A stretch of 64,000 nt of DNA from Nocardioides sp. NBC_00368 (GTDB lineage Bacteria; Actinomycetota; Actinomycetes; Propionibacteriales; Nocardioidaceae), in assembly GCF_036090055.1 (NCBI RefSeq), contig NZ_CP107970.1:932501-996500 (forward strand), written 5' to 3'. How positions within the stretch are numbered: position 1 is the first letter of the stretch; each line of letters begins with the position of its first letter. Positions 43,368 through 52,102 of the stretch are shown here, piece by piece. Made by a program: the position numbers and the translations under genes. A model generated the notes under the pieces. It made no database searches, was not told the DNA's origin, and saw only the letters and a list, made by a program, of their open reading frames with translations.

Positions 43368-44152
43368 CGGGTGGGTCCCTGCGGGCGCGGCGCCGGCTCG
43401 TCGAACCCGAGGACCGTGTGGGTACGTTCGCGCGGACCGTCCCCGATGACGCGCAGCAGGCGCCGGTGCTCGGCGACGGCGGGATCCTCGGCCGCCCAGT
43501 CCTCCAGGATCGACAGGCAGCGCGCGACCGTGAGCGTCAAGGTCGTTCGGGCCAGCGGCCGGGCGTCGCGGCGGCTGCTCGAGAGCCACGAGGAGAGCTC
43601 GGGGGCGGCGGGGGAGGCGGCCAGCCGGCGGCGGCTGACCTGGTCGGGGGTGGCCTCGCTGCCGTCGATGGCGAGCGGGAAGATCAGCATCCGGCCGCCC
43701 TCGCGCCGGCCGCGCAGCAGCACCGCTCCGCCGCTGACGAGCTGCCCCAGGTGCTCGTCGGGCTCGGAGCGCTGCGGAGCCTCGCGTACGTCCACGACGG
43801 CATCGGCACGCGGAGTCTCCCCGCTTCCGTGGTCGCTCCCGTGGTCGCGTCGGACGTCGGCACCCGAGCGCGCCAGCTCGGCGGCCAGCGCGCGGCTGAG
43901 CCGGTCGCGGCCGAGGACGAGCACGCTGCGCCGCCCCTCGGGCCACCGCGAGGCGCGGACCCGCTCCTCGCGTTCGAGCGCGGCGCGGCGTACGCGCAGG
44001 AGGTAGCGGTAGGTCGGGACCCGGCCGGGGCGGGGCAGGTCGTGCAGCCGGAGGAAGTCGCCCGAGCCGGTACGCAGCGCCGGCATGTCGGGGGAGAGGC
44101 GGACCTCGCCGCGGGCGGCGGGAAGGGGACGCCAGTCGTGTCTGGGGTACAT
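43364..44152 (-). CDS. TOMM leader-peptide-binding, ThiF-like partner of YcaO
   Basis: The 262-residue protein lacks enzyme motifs but has the layout of the leader-binding ThiF-like (ocin_ThiF_like) partners of YcaO enzymes. An N-terminal winged-helix RRE-like part (RLSPDMPALRTGSGDFLRLHD) is followed by a Rossmann-like stretch (SVLVLGRDRLSRALAAELARSGADV). It has no zinc-binding Cys tetrad. It should bind the leader of the precursor and present it to YcaO. The ATG follows GGAG by 5 nt. A hairpin lies upstream between it and the precursor gene. Confidence 0.72.
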   Translation of the reverse strand: MYPRHDWRPLPAARGEVRLSPDMPALRTGSGDFLRLHDLPRPGRVPTYRYLLRVRRAALEREERVRASRWPEGRRSVLVLGRDRLSRALAAELARSGADVRRDHGSDHGSGETPRADAVVDVREAPQRSEPDEHLGQLVSGGAVLLRGRREGGRMLIFPLAIDGSEATPDQVSRRRLAASPAAPELSSWLSSSRRDARPLARTTLTLTVARCLSILEDWAAEDPAVAEHRRLLRVIGDGPRERTHTVLGFDEPAPRPQGPTR

Positions 44153-44195
44153 CGGGGCTCCTGGCTGCTCGGTGGTCGATGGTGGGGGAAGGGCC

Positions 44196-44227
44196 GGGGG
44201 CGCCGGGCTCGTCAGCCCGGCGCCCCC
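44196..44227 (-). terminator. Attenuator-like hairpin after the precursor gene
   Basis: A 14-bp perfect stem (44196-44209 with 44214-44227) and a 4-base loop lie between the precursor and the first biosynthetic gene. No U-tract follows, so partial readthrough is likely; this would give more precursor than enzyme. Confidence 0.7.
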
Positions 44228-44283
44228 GCGATCAGACGGTGGCCAGCTCGCCCGAACGGCACGTGGTGCTCACCCGTCTGCGA

Positions 44284-44382
44284 TCAGTCGAAGGGGTTCT
44301 CGACCAGCGCGTTCGAGTGGGAGGCGGACAGGTGCGCCAGCTGCTCGGTGTCCTCGATCTCGCTCACGATGTCGTTGTTCAT
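44284..44382 (-). CDS. RiPP precursor peptide (putative TOMM)
   Basis: A 32-codon ORF starts at ATG 44382 with GAGGAG 6 nt upstream. The leader half is acidic (MNNDIVSEIEDTEQLA) and the C-terminal half reads HLSASHSNALVENPFD, with three Ser and two His and no Cys. It is the first gene of the operon that holds the ThiF-like partner, YcaO and SagB-type enzymes, and it is followed by an attenuator-like hairpin. These points together make it the precursor. Leader length and modified residues cannot be read from sequence; Ser 19, 21 and 23 are the candidates for oxazoles. I do not recognise a described family with this core. Confidence 0.8.
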   Translation of the reverse strand: MNNDIVSEIEDTEQLAHLSASHSNALVENPFD

Positions 44383-44457
44383 CGGTATCTCCTCTGTCGG
44401 ATCGTTTCGACCCGGCATCGCCGGGGCCCGCTGGTGCGGACAGCGGCAAAACGTATA

Positions 44458-44472
44458 TGAGAATCATTCCCA
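44458..44472. promoter_or_regulatory. Zur box between the divergent RiPP units
   Basis: TGAGAATCATTCCCA has both half-sites. On the minus strand it abuts TATACG (44457 to 44452) for the precursor; on the plus strand it lies 7 bases upstream of TAGTGT (44480-44485) for the propeller gene. One bound Zur would block both promoters. Confidence 0.82.
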
Positions 44473-44492
44473 ATACCAGTAGTGTTCCGCCC

Positions 44493-45695
44493 ATGAACCC
44501 CACACTGGTCCTCGCAGACCACCGCGCCGGCCGCTGGCGGACCTTCGATCTCGGGTCGTTGCCCGGCCCCTGGTCGAGTGCCACGCTGGCCGAGCACGCG
44601 GGCGTCCTGACGCTCCCGGCGGGCGCCCCCGGGGGAGCGCGGGCGGTGTTCGCCGACGACGCCCTCGGCACGCTGGTGGTGCTCGACGGCGCAGGTCAGG
44701 CCCGCAGAGTGCCGATCGCGATCCCCGCCGAGCACCTCGCCTGCGACCCGACGGGCCGCTACGTCGTGGTCACGACCGGGCTCGGCGCCTCCTGGGAGCC
44801 GTGGAGCGACCTGGTCACGGTCGTCGACCTGGCCGACGCGAGCGGCACGACCGCGGTGCGGGTGCGGGTCCGCACCGGCGAGCCCGGCGTCGTGATCGTT
44901 CCGGATACCGGAACAGGCGAGCCCATGGTCGTGCTGCGGCACCGCGAGCCGGGCGAGGCGGAGGTGATCGCGCTGAGCGACCTGCTCGGGGCCGGCCCGC
45001 ACTGCCCGGTCGTACGCGGCGAACGCCTGGAGCTGGCCGGAGACCTCGGCCACGGCGACGCCGCCGACCACCGGTCCGGCGTCGTCCACCTGTCCACCGA
45101 GGCGGGCATCGAGCGGCTGCGGGTCACCGATGGACGGCCCGAGCGTCTGGAGACCTGGCCGTGGCCGGTGCCGGGACGGGCGTACTTCCTCCGTCTCGAC
45201 CCGGACGCGGGGATCGTCGCCGCCGTCCGTGGGGCCGACGCGGACGCGGCGCAGTGGCACACCTGGACGAACCACCTGGTGCGCTGGAGCCTGGACGGCT
45301 CCAGCGAGCTGACCCGGACCGGCGACGGCCTGGTGTTCCGGCCGCACGCGCTCGACGGCACGGTCGCCTGGACGATCGTGCACCCCGACGGCGACCGGTT
45401 GGCGATGCTCGCCGACGGCCGGCTCAGCGAGATCGAGCTGCCGCCGATGAGCGCCGCTCCGCGGCCCGGCGTCGCGCCCTGGGACCCGGTGGGCGACCGG
45501 TCCGCGCAGCGGCGCGCCCTCGCGCTGGTCTCGGCCGACCTGGCGGCGGTCACCCGCGGAGGCGACGGCCAGATCCATCTCGTCCGTGGCTCGGGCATCG
45601 AGTCGACCCTGGAGCTGGGATCTCCCGTCGACGAGGGAGGCCACCTGGCCGTCATCAGGGCGCCCGAGGCACAGGTCGACGGGGTCGGACGGTGA
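44493..45695 (+). CDS. Beta-propeller-like protein, Zur-linked
   Basis: The 400-residue soluble protein has no signal peptide and repeats of the sort LVVLDGAGQARRVPI, VTVVDLADA and GIVAAVRGADADAAQWHTW, which suggest a propeller. No catalytic motif is visible. The ATG follows a TAGTGT -10 by 7 nt, so it is leaderless. Its stop overlaps the S9 peptidase gene (GTGA). The peptidase already has a propeller half, so this may be a second, free propeller that works with it, or a binding protein for the peptide or its metal complex. Confidence 0.72.
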   Translation: MNPTLVLADHRAGRWRTFDLGSLPGPWSSATLAEHAGVLTLPAGAPGGARAVFADDALGTLVVLDGAGQARRVPIAIPAEHLACDPTGRYVVVTTGLGASWEPWSDLVTVVDLADASGTTAVRVRVRTGEPGVVIVPDTGTGEPMVVLRHREPGEAEVIALSDLLGAGPHCPVVRGERLELAGDLGHGDAADHRSGVVHLSTEAGIERLRVTDGRPERLETWPWPVPGRAYFLRLDPDAGIVAAVRGADADAAQWHTWTNHLVRWSLDGSSELTRTGDGLVFRPHALDGTVAWTIVHPDGDRLAMLADGRLSEIELPPMSAAPRPGVAPWDPVGDRSAQRRALALVSADLAAVTRGGDGQIHLVRGSGIESTLELGSPVDEGGHLAVIRAPEAQVDGVGR

Positions 45696-47371
45696 CGCGC
45701 GAGAGCGTTCACGACGCGCTGCGTCGTGCCGAGCGGGTAGGACGCCCGGGGCTGCCGATGGGCCGGTTCCGGCTCTCGCGGCGCCCTGGTGACCTGCTGC
45801 CGGTCCTGGTGGACGAGGACGGCGGGGTGGTGTTCGACCCGGGCGCACGGATCCAAGCCGCGGCACCGTCGCCCGACGGGCGCCTGGTCGCGGTCGAGGT
45901 CAGCGACGACGGCTCCGAGAACGGCCGCATGCTGCTGGTGGACACGACGTCGGGAACGGTGACGGAGGTCGACGGGGTGGCCGTCAGGCACGCGCAGATG
46001 GCCTGGGACGACGAGGGCCTGGTCCTCGTCGACGCCGCGGGTCGCTGCCTGCGGGTCCGGCCCGGGGAGCCGGCCCGGACGCTGTTCGTCGGCGACGCCG
46101 GCGAGCGTCTGACACCGATCGGTGCCGGTGACGGCGTGGTCGTCGCCCGGACCGGGGCGGAGCGGACCCGGCTGGTCGGCACCGACGGCGCAGAGGTCCT
46201 CGAGCTTCCCCGGATCCGCAGCATCACCGCCGCCGGCGACACGGTGCTGGCGGTGACCGGCGAGGAGCTGGTGAGCCTCCGTCTGCCCGGTCGTGCTCCT
46301 GCACGGTGCCGGCTGGAGACCCTGCCAGGGGTGCCCGTGCACGCCCAGGCCGCTCCTGGCGGCGGACTGGTCCATCTCGTCCGAGACGGCCACTCGGTCC
46401 TGATCCGCCTCGCCGCCGATGGCGAGGTCCTCGCACCGACGGAGACCGTGGCGATCTCGGGGCAGCAGGCGGTGCGTACCGTCTCGGGCCTGGCCTGGGC
46501 ACAGGACCGCGCCTGGGTGCGGATCGAGTCGCCGGCCGGGGCACCGCGGGTGATGCCGGCCGAGGAGGCCGGGCGCTCGACGAACCACGGCCCGCGGTCC
46601 CGGCTGACCACCGTGACCGCGGACGACGGCGCCGAGATCGAGCTCGTCCTGACCGGAGAGCCGGGCGGCGCGACCCTCCTCGAGGTCTACGGAGGCTTCG
46701 GCGTGGTCGACCTGCCTCGCTTCGAGCCCTCGGTCGCCGCCTGGTGCGAGCTCGGCGGGCTGCACGTGACCGCCCGGCTGCGCGGTGGCGGCGGAGCCGG
46801 CACCCCGTGGCACATCGCCGGACAGGGCGCGGGCAAGGTGCGTACGGTCGCCGACGCCGTCGCCGTCGCCCGTGAGCTGGTACGCCTCGGCCTGACCCGA
46901 CCGGAGCGGCTGGTGCTCGCCGGGGGCTCGCTCGGCGGACTGGTCGCCGTCTCCGCCGCGCTCGCCGAGCCGGGCCTCGTCGCCGGGGTCGCCTGCACGG
47001 CCGCACCGCTCGACCCGCACCGCTTCACCGAGCACCCCGGCGCGCGGCACTGGACCGAGGAGTTCGGCGACCCGCGCGACGCCGCGGTGCGGGCCGCGAT
47101 GGACGACTACTCGCCCTTCGCGCGCGCCGACCGGTATCCGGGCCAGGACTGGCCGCGCTTCCTGCTGACCACGTTCGCGGAGGACTCCCGGGTCGCCGCC
47201 GCACCCACCGACCGCCTCGCCGAGGTGCTGACGGCGCGCGGCGCCGAGGTCGTACGCAGCCACAGCCCGCGGATGGGCCATGGCGGCAACCACCTCGACT
47301 CCGTGCACGACTTCGCAGCCTCCGTCCTCGACTTCGCCCTCGACTCAGCTCACCAACCCACAGGAGCGTGA
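45692..47371 (+). CDS. S9 prolyl-oligopeptidase-like serine peptidase
   Basis: The 559-residue protein has a propeller-like N-terminal half and an alpha/beta hydrolase C-terminal half. The nucleophile elbow is LAGGSLGGL (Ser about 413), with FAEDSRV (Asp about 490) and MGHGGNHLD (His about 530) completing a triad. Such enzymes cut short peptides, often after Pro or basic residues. Under the Zur-controlled promoter and ahead of importer genes, it could trim or open the imported peptide, or remove the leader. No signal peptide is present, so it acts in the cytoplasm. Confidence 0.85.
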   Translation: MTRESVHDALRRAERVGRPGLPMGRFRLSRRPGDLLPVLVDEDGGVVFDPGARIQAAAPSPDGRLVAVEVSDDGSENGRMLLVDTTSGTVTEVDGVAVRHAQMAWDDEGLVLVDAAGRCLRVRPGEPARTLFVGDAGERLTPIGAGDGVVVARTGAERTRLVGTDGAEVLELPRIRSITAAGDTVLAVTGEELVSLRLPGRAPARCRLETLPGVPVHAQAAPGGGLVHLVRDGHSVLIRLAADGEVLAPTETVAISGQQAVRTVSGLAWAQDRAWVRIESPAGAPRVMPAEEAGRSTNHGPRSRLTTVTADDGAEIELVLTGEPGGATLLEVYGGFGVVDLPRFEPSVAAWCELGGLHVTARLRGGGGAGTPWHIAGQGAGKVRTVADAVAVARELVRLGLTRPERLVLAGGSLGGLVAVSAALAEPGLVAGVACTAAPLDPHRFTEHPGARHWTEEFGDPRDAAVRAAMDDYSPFARADRYPGQDWPRFLLTTFAEDSRVAAAPTDRLAEVLTARGAEVVRSHSPRMGHGGNHLDSVHDFAASVLDFALDSAHQPTGA

Positions 47372-48507
47372 TGACCCCCACCGATACCGCCGTGACCACG
47401 GACGAGGCACCTCCGGAAATGAGGCAACGGCCCGCCGGCCAGGTCCCCGCCGTCATCGCCCGGCGACGATGGCGCGCCCGGCTGCTGACCGTGGGCCTCG
47501 CCGCCGCGCTGGTCGTGGTCGTCGCGCTGTCCGCGTCCTCGGGCACCGTCGACCTGACCGCCCTCGACGCCGCCCGGCTGGTCACCGGTCACCTGCTGCC
47601 CGGGATGCCGTGGATGAGCGACGGCACCTACACGGTGCTCCAGGACCAGGTGGTGTGGCAGTTCCGGCTGCCCCGCGCGCTGCTGGCCGCGCTGGCCGGG
47701 GCGGCGCTGAGCCTGGCCGGAGTGTTCATCCAGGCAGTCGTACGCAACCCGCTGGCCGAGCCGGCGATCATCGGCGTCTCCTCGGGCGCGGGCGTGGGCG
47801 CGGTCTCCGTCGTGGTCCTGGGCGCGGCGGCGGTCGGTGCCTGGATCGGGACGGCGGCGTTCCTGGGCGCCGCGGTCGCGACCGCGGCGGTGTTCGCGGT
47901 GGCGTACAAGAACGGCAGCATCGCCCCGCAGCGGCTGGTGCTGACCGGGGTGGCGCTGGGCACCTTCTTCAGCGCGATCACGAGCTACCTCACGCTCACG
48001 ACCGAGGCACAGAACGTGTTCAGCGTGATGTTCTTCCTGCTGGGCTCCGTCTCCGCCGCCACGATGACCGACCTGGCCGGGCCGCTGGTGGCCCTCGTGG
48101 TCGCCCTCGTGGTCTCCCTCACCACCGGGCGCGCCGTCAACGCGCTGCAGGTCGGCGACGAGACGGCCACCGCGCTGGGCGTCCGGGTCAACCGGCTGCG
48201 GGCGGTCCTGCTGCTCTCCGCCGCGCTGCTCACCGGCACCGTGGTCTCGGTCGCGGGCGGGATCGGCTTCGTCGGTCTGGTGGTCCCGCACATCGCCCGG
48301 GTGCTGGTCGGCTCCGACCACCGGCGCATCGTCCCGGTGGCGGTGCTCGGCGGCGCGCTGTTCCTGTGCGGCGCCGACCTGATCGCCCGGACGGTCTCGG
48401 CGCCCGCCGAGGTGCCGCTGGGCATCATCACCGCGCTGATCGGGGTGCCGTTCTTCCTGTGGCTGATGCGCGGCCGTGCCGCCGACGAGCAGGGGATGGC
48501 GCGATGA
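47371..48507 (+). CDS. FecCD-type metallophore permease
   Basis: The 378-residue protein has about nine to ten membrane helices in the FecCD/BtuC pattern: RLPRALLAALAGAALSLAGVFIQAVVRNPLAEPAIIGVSSGAG near residues 92-134 (landmark pieces RLPRALLAALAG and NPLAEPAIIGVSSGAG) and GFVGLVVPHIAR before the last helices. These permeases import siderophore- or haem-like chelates, with a binding lipoprotein and ATPase. ATG 47371 overlaps the peptidase stop by one base; GTG 47368 is possible. Confidence 0.93.
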   Translation: MTPTDTAVTTDEAPPEMRQRPAGQVPAVIARRRWRARLLTVGLAAALVVVVALSASSGTVDLTALDAARLVTGHLLPGMPWMSDGTYTVLQDQVVWQFRLPRALLAALAGAALSLAGVFIQAVVRNPLAEPAIIGVSSGAGVGAVSVVVLGAAAVGAWIGTAAFLGAAVATAAVFAVAYKNGSIAPQRLVLTGVALGTFFSAITSYLTLTTEAQNVFSVMFFLLGSVSAATMTDLAGPLVALVVALVVSLTTGRAVNALQVGDETATALGVRVNRLRAVLLLSAALLTGTVVSVAGGIGFVGLVVPHIARVLVGSDHRRIVPVAVLGGALFLCGADLIARTVSAPAEVPLGIITALIGVPFFLWLMRGRAADEQGMAR

Positions 48508-49295
48508 GGCTCGAGACGCTGGACCTCACTCTGAACCGGGGCAGCTGCGAGGTCGTCACCGCGGCCTCGGTCGTGGTCGAGCCGGGCGAGGTGCTCGGTC
48601 TGCTGGGGGCGAACGGCAGCGGCAAGTCGACGCTCCTGCGGGCCTGCTTCGGCGCCCTCCGGCCGGCCTCGGGCCACGTCCACCTCGACGGCACCGACGT
48701 GGCCACGATGAGCCGCCGCGACATCGCGCGCCGGGTCGCGGTGATGGCCCAGGAGCCGCCGGACGAGTTCGGGCTCACCGTCGCCGAGAGCGTGCTGCTG
48801 GGACGTACCCCGCACCGTGGCGTGCTCGGCCGTGACAGTGCCGCGGACTGGCTGGTCGTGGACCGGGCGATGACGCTGGCGGGCGTCTCGGCGCTCGCCG
48901 ACCGGCCGGTGCACCGGCTCTCGGGCGGGGAGCGGCAGCGTACGTTGCTCGCCCGGGCGATCGCGCAGGAGGCCGAGCTCCTGCTGCTCGACGAGCCGAC
49001 CAACCATCTCGACGTCTCCTACCGGTTCGAGCTGATGCACACCGTCGCGGAGCTCGGCATCACCACCGTGGTCGCCCTGCACGAGCTCGACCTCGCGCTG
49101 GCCTACTGCGACCGCGTCGCGGTGCTCGACCGCGGGCGCGTCGTCGCGCTCGGCGAGCCCGCCGACATCCTCACGCCGGACCTGGTGCGTGAGGTCTTCG
49201 GTGTCGAGGCCAGCCGGATCACCGATCCGGAGGCCGGCACCCCCCACCTGCTCCTGCGCGGGACGTCCGCGCGGGCCCGAGAGAGGAACACATGA
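48504..49295 (+). CDS. FecE-type ATPase of the importer
   Basis: The 263-residue ABC ATPase has GANGSGKSTLLRACFG (Walker A), LSGGERQRTLLARA (signature), LLLDEPTNHLD (Walker B) and LHELDLALAYCDR (switch His). It is of the FecE/BtuD type and couples to the FecCD-type permease. It starts in the permease stop (ATGA) and ends overlapping the binding-protein ATG. Confidence 0.93.
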   Translation: MRLETLDLTLNRGSCEVVTAASVVVEPGEVLGLLGANGSGKSTLLRACFGALRPASGHVHLDGTDVATMSRRDIARRVAVMAQEPPDEFGLTVAESVLLGRTPHRGVLGRDSAADWLVVDRAMTLAGVSALADRPVHRLSGGERQRTLLARAIAQEAELLLLDEPTNHLDVSYRFELMHTVAELGITTVVALHELDLALAYCDRVAVLDRGRVVALGEPADILTPDLVREVFGVEASRITDPEAGTPHLLLRGTSARARERNT

Positions 49296-50305
49296 ACACC
49301 ACCCCACTGCTGCGCACCGTCCCGGTCGCGGCGCTCACGCTCCTGGCCGCGACCGGATGCGGCGGCACCGGCGTCACGAACGACGCGGCGGCGGCCGGTG
49401 AGGCCGCCGAGGGCTACCCGGTGACCGTGGAGAACTGCGGACGCCAGGTCACGGTCGAGTCCGCTCCCGAGCGGATCGTCGGGCTCAGCCCGGCCCAGAC
49501 CGAGCTGCTCGTCCGCCTCGGGGTCGCCGACCGGCTCGTCGGCCAGGCGCAGACGGCCATGCACGAGCTCCCCGAGGACGTGGCCGCGAAGGCGAACGAC
49601 GTTCCGGAGCTGAGCACGGACTCGCCGCCGGCCCGTGAGCAGCTGCTCGACGTGCGGCCCGACGCCGTCGTCGCCCCGACCGAGTACGAGTTCACCGCCG
49701 AGCAGGGCTTCGCCACCATCGACCAGCTCACCGACGCCGGCGTCGCGACGTACGTCGCCGCCGGGGGCTGCCCCGAGCGCCGCGCCACGGGCGAGGTCAC
49801 GGATCTGTTCACCGACCTGGAGGCGCTCGGCAGCATCCTCGGGGTCCCGGCCGCCGCCGACGAGCTGGTCGCCGAGACCCGCGCCGACCTCGAGGCCGTC
49901 GAGAAGGCCGTGGCGGACCGCCCGCGGCCCACCGTCGCGCAGCTCTACATCGAGGACAAGACGCTCTCCGCGATCGGCGCCGGCGTGGAGTACGACATGA
50001 TCGAGCGCGCGGGCGGTGAGAACGTCTTCAGCCCGGACGAGAAGCTCTTCGAGCAGTTCTTCTCCGCGGTCGTCTCGCCGGAGGAGATCGCCGCCCGCAA
50101 CCCGGACGTCATCGTCTTCGCCGTGCGCGAGCAGGCCGAGGCCGAGCGGGTCGAGACGTACCTGCGCCAGACCTTCCCCGACGTCACCGCCGTCAAGGAG
50201 GACCGCTTCGTCGCGCTACGCACCCCGGACACGTTCCCGGGCACGCTGGGCAACGTCGCCGCGGTGCGGACGATCGCGGAGGGACTGCACCCCGACGCCT
50301 TCTGA
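49292..50305 (+). CDS. FecB/FepB-type binding lipoprotein
   Basis: The 337-residue precursor has a lipoprotein signal (lipobox ATGC at about residue 20-23) and the cluster A-2 fold: PERIVGLSPAQTELLVRLG, DRLVGQAQTAM and ERAGGENVFSPDEKLFEQFF. It is the surface receptor for the chelate imported by the FecCD-type permease. Together with Zur control and the biosynthetic operon it suggests capture of a zinc complex. ATG 49292 overlaps the ATPase stop. Confidence 0.92.
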   Translation: MNTTPLLRTVPVAALTLLAATGCGGTGVTNDAAAAGEAAEGYPVTVENCGRQVTVESAPERIVGLSPAQTELLVRLGVADRLVGQAQTAMHELPEDVAAKANDVPELSTDSPPAREQLLDVRPDAVVAPTEYEFTAEQGFATIDQLTDAGVATYVAAGGCPERRATGEVTDLFTDLEALGSILGVPAAADELVAETRADLEAVEKAVADRPRPTVAQLYIEDKTLSAIGAGVEYDMIERAGGENVFSPDEKLFEQFFSAVVSPEEIAARNPDVIVFAVREQAEAERVETYLRQTFPDVTAVKEDRFVALRTPDTFPGTLGNVAAVRTIAEGLHPDAF

Positions 50306-50359
50306 GCCGGGTGGGCGCCGGCCACCGGGCCATCCTCGGGGCGGCCCGGCGGTCGGTGT

Positions 50360-52102
50360 CTACTCTCCGGCGAGAAGCCGCCAGCCCTCGGCCTGCGTAC
50401 GCTCGCGCCAGAAGTCGAGGTAGCGGCCGCCGTGCGCCAGCAGCTCGGCGTGGGAGCCGCGCTCGACGATCCGGCCGCCGTCGAGAACCACGATCTGGTC
50501 GGCGGCGACGACGGTCTGGAGCCGGTGGGCGATGACGATGACCGTGCGGTCGGCGGAGAGTGCGGTGAGCGCCTCCTGGACCGCGGCCTCGTTCTCGGCG
50601 TCGAGGGCGGCGGTCGCCTCGTCGAGGAGCACGACGGGGGCGTCCTTCAGCAGCGCCCGGGCGATCGAGACGCGCTGCTTCTCACCGCCCGAGAGCGTGG
50701 AGCCGGCCTCGCCGATGCGGGTCTGCCAGCCATGGGGAAGGCGCTCGACGATGTCGTCGACGCGGGCCAGCCGGGCTGCCTCCCGCAGCTCCTCCTCGGT
50801 GGCGTCGGGCCGCGACATCATCACGTTGTCGCGCAGGGTGCCCTCGAAGAGGTAGACGTCCTGGAAGACGATCGAGACGCGCCGCATCAGCGCCTCGGTC
50901 CCGAGATCGCGTACGTCGACCCCGCCCAACATCACCGAGCCCGCCGTCACGTCGTGGAACCGGGCGACCAGCCGCAGCAGGGTGCTCTTCCCGGAACCCG
51001 AGGGCCCCACCACCGCCGTCAGCGAGCGCGGCGCCGCGATGAGGGAGACGTCGTCGAGGACCCGGCTGGTGCCGTCGTAGGAGAAGGCGACCTCGCGCAG
51101 CTCGATGCCGCTGTCGGTCGGCTCGCCGGGCGTGGCCGGCTCGGGGAGCGGCCGGAGGGCGAGCACGTCGAGGACACGTCGCAACGAGCCCTCGGCGATC
51201 CGCAGCGCGCTGGAGAGCTCGCCGTAGTCGATCAGCGACTCCACGAAGCGCACGGTGAGCACGAGCAGGCCGATGGCCGTGGCCGGCGCCAGCGTGCCGC
51301 CGAGGCTGAGGTGGACGGCCAGCGCGATCACCAGGGTGAGCAGCGCCTGGATGGAGAGCAGCTGGATACCCAGGCCACCGAACCCGGTGACCAGCAGCCG
51401 TCGCGAGGCCCGCTTCTGCTCCTTCAGCGCCGTCTCGACCAGCTCGTTGCCGTGGACGGTGCGCCCGAAGACGCGCAGCGCCGGCTGGTTGAGCGCGAAC
51501 TCCACCACCCGGGCCGACCCCTCCGCCATCGCGGCGTCGTAGGCCCCTTCGCCACGGCCGACGATCACGGCCAGGAGCCGGGTGGTGGCCAGCACGGCGG
51601 CGACGCCGACGAGCAGCGCGAGCGCCAGGCGCCATTCCAGGAACGCCATCGCGACGACCACGGTGACCGGGCTGACGACGGCGGCGATCAAGGGTCGCAG
51701 CAGATGCCCCGGCACCGAGGCGATGTCGGTGGCGCCCTTGGAGGCCATCCGGGAGAGCTGTCCGGTGCGGTCCTGGTCGTACCAGCCCAGCGGCAGCCGG
51801 ACGGTGTGGTCGCCCAGGCGGCTCAGGGTGATGTCGAGCAGGTCGCAGGCCAGGTCGTAGCCGTCCAGGTTGCCGACCGTCAGGGCCACGTGATGGGCCA
51901 CGAAGAGCCCGGCCAGCACGCCGAGCCAGGTGGTCGCGGCGTCCCAGTCCTGGCGCAGCGCGGCGTCCAGGACGGGCACGACACAGGCGAAGGCCAGGCC
52001 CTGGAGTACGCCGGTGGCCACGAACATCGCGACCACCCGGGCGAGCTGGCGCCGGTGCGGGCGGTCCACGAGAGCGGCGAGCAGACGGACGATGGTGATC
52101 AT
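50360..52102 (-). CDS. Exporter-fold ABC half-transporter 2
   Basis: The 580-residue protein has six membrane helices and an ATPase domain (GPSGSGKSTLL, LSGGEKQRV, VVLLDEATAALD). It pairs with the gene upstream (ATG 52102 overlaps the stop). Pairs of this type include exporters and also the IrtAB/YbtPQ importers of siderophore complexes. Its convergent position beside the FecCD-type importer, facing the end of the binding-protein gene, suggests metallophore traffic. No Zur box precedes the pair. Confidence 0.85.
   Translation of the reverse strand: MITIVRLLAALVDRPHRRQLARVVAMFVATGVLQGLAFACVVPVLDAALRQDWDAATTWLGVLAGLFVAHHVALTVGNLDGYDLACDLLDITLSRLGDHTVRLPLGWYDQDRTGQLSRMASKGATDIASVPGHLLRPLIAAVVSPVTVVVAMAFLEWRLALALLVGVAAVLATTRLLAVIVGRGEGAYDAAMAEGSARVVEFALNQPALRVFGRTVHGNELVETALKEQKRASRRLLVTGFGGLGIQLLSIQALLTLVIALAVHLSLGGTLAPATAIGLLVLTVRFVESLIDYGELSSALRIAEGSLRRVLDVLALRPLPEPATPGEPTDSGIELREVAFSYDGTSRVLDDVSLIAAPRSLTAVVGPSGSGKSTLLRLVARFHDVTAGSVMLGGVDVRDLGTEALMRRVSIVFQDVYLFEGTLRDNVMMSRPDATEEELREAARLARVDDIVERLPHGWQTRIGEAGSTLSGGEKQRVSIARALLKDAPVVLLDEATAALDAENEAAVQEALTALSADRTVIVIAHRLQTVVAADQIVVLDGGRIVERGSHAELLAHGGRYLDFWRERTQAEGWRLLAGE

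Noticed and set aside
44232..44273. A 13-codon GTG ORF with Thr, Cys and Ser between the precursor and the hairpin, as a second RiPP core
   Set aside because: It has no ribosome site, no leader-like segment, and is in a different frame from the precursor; most likely chance.
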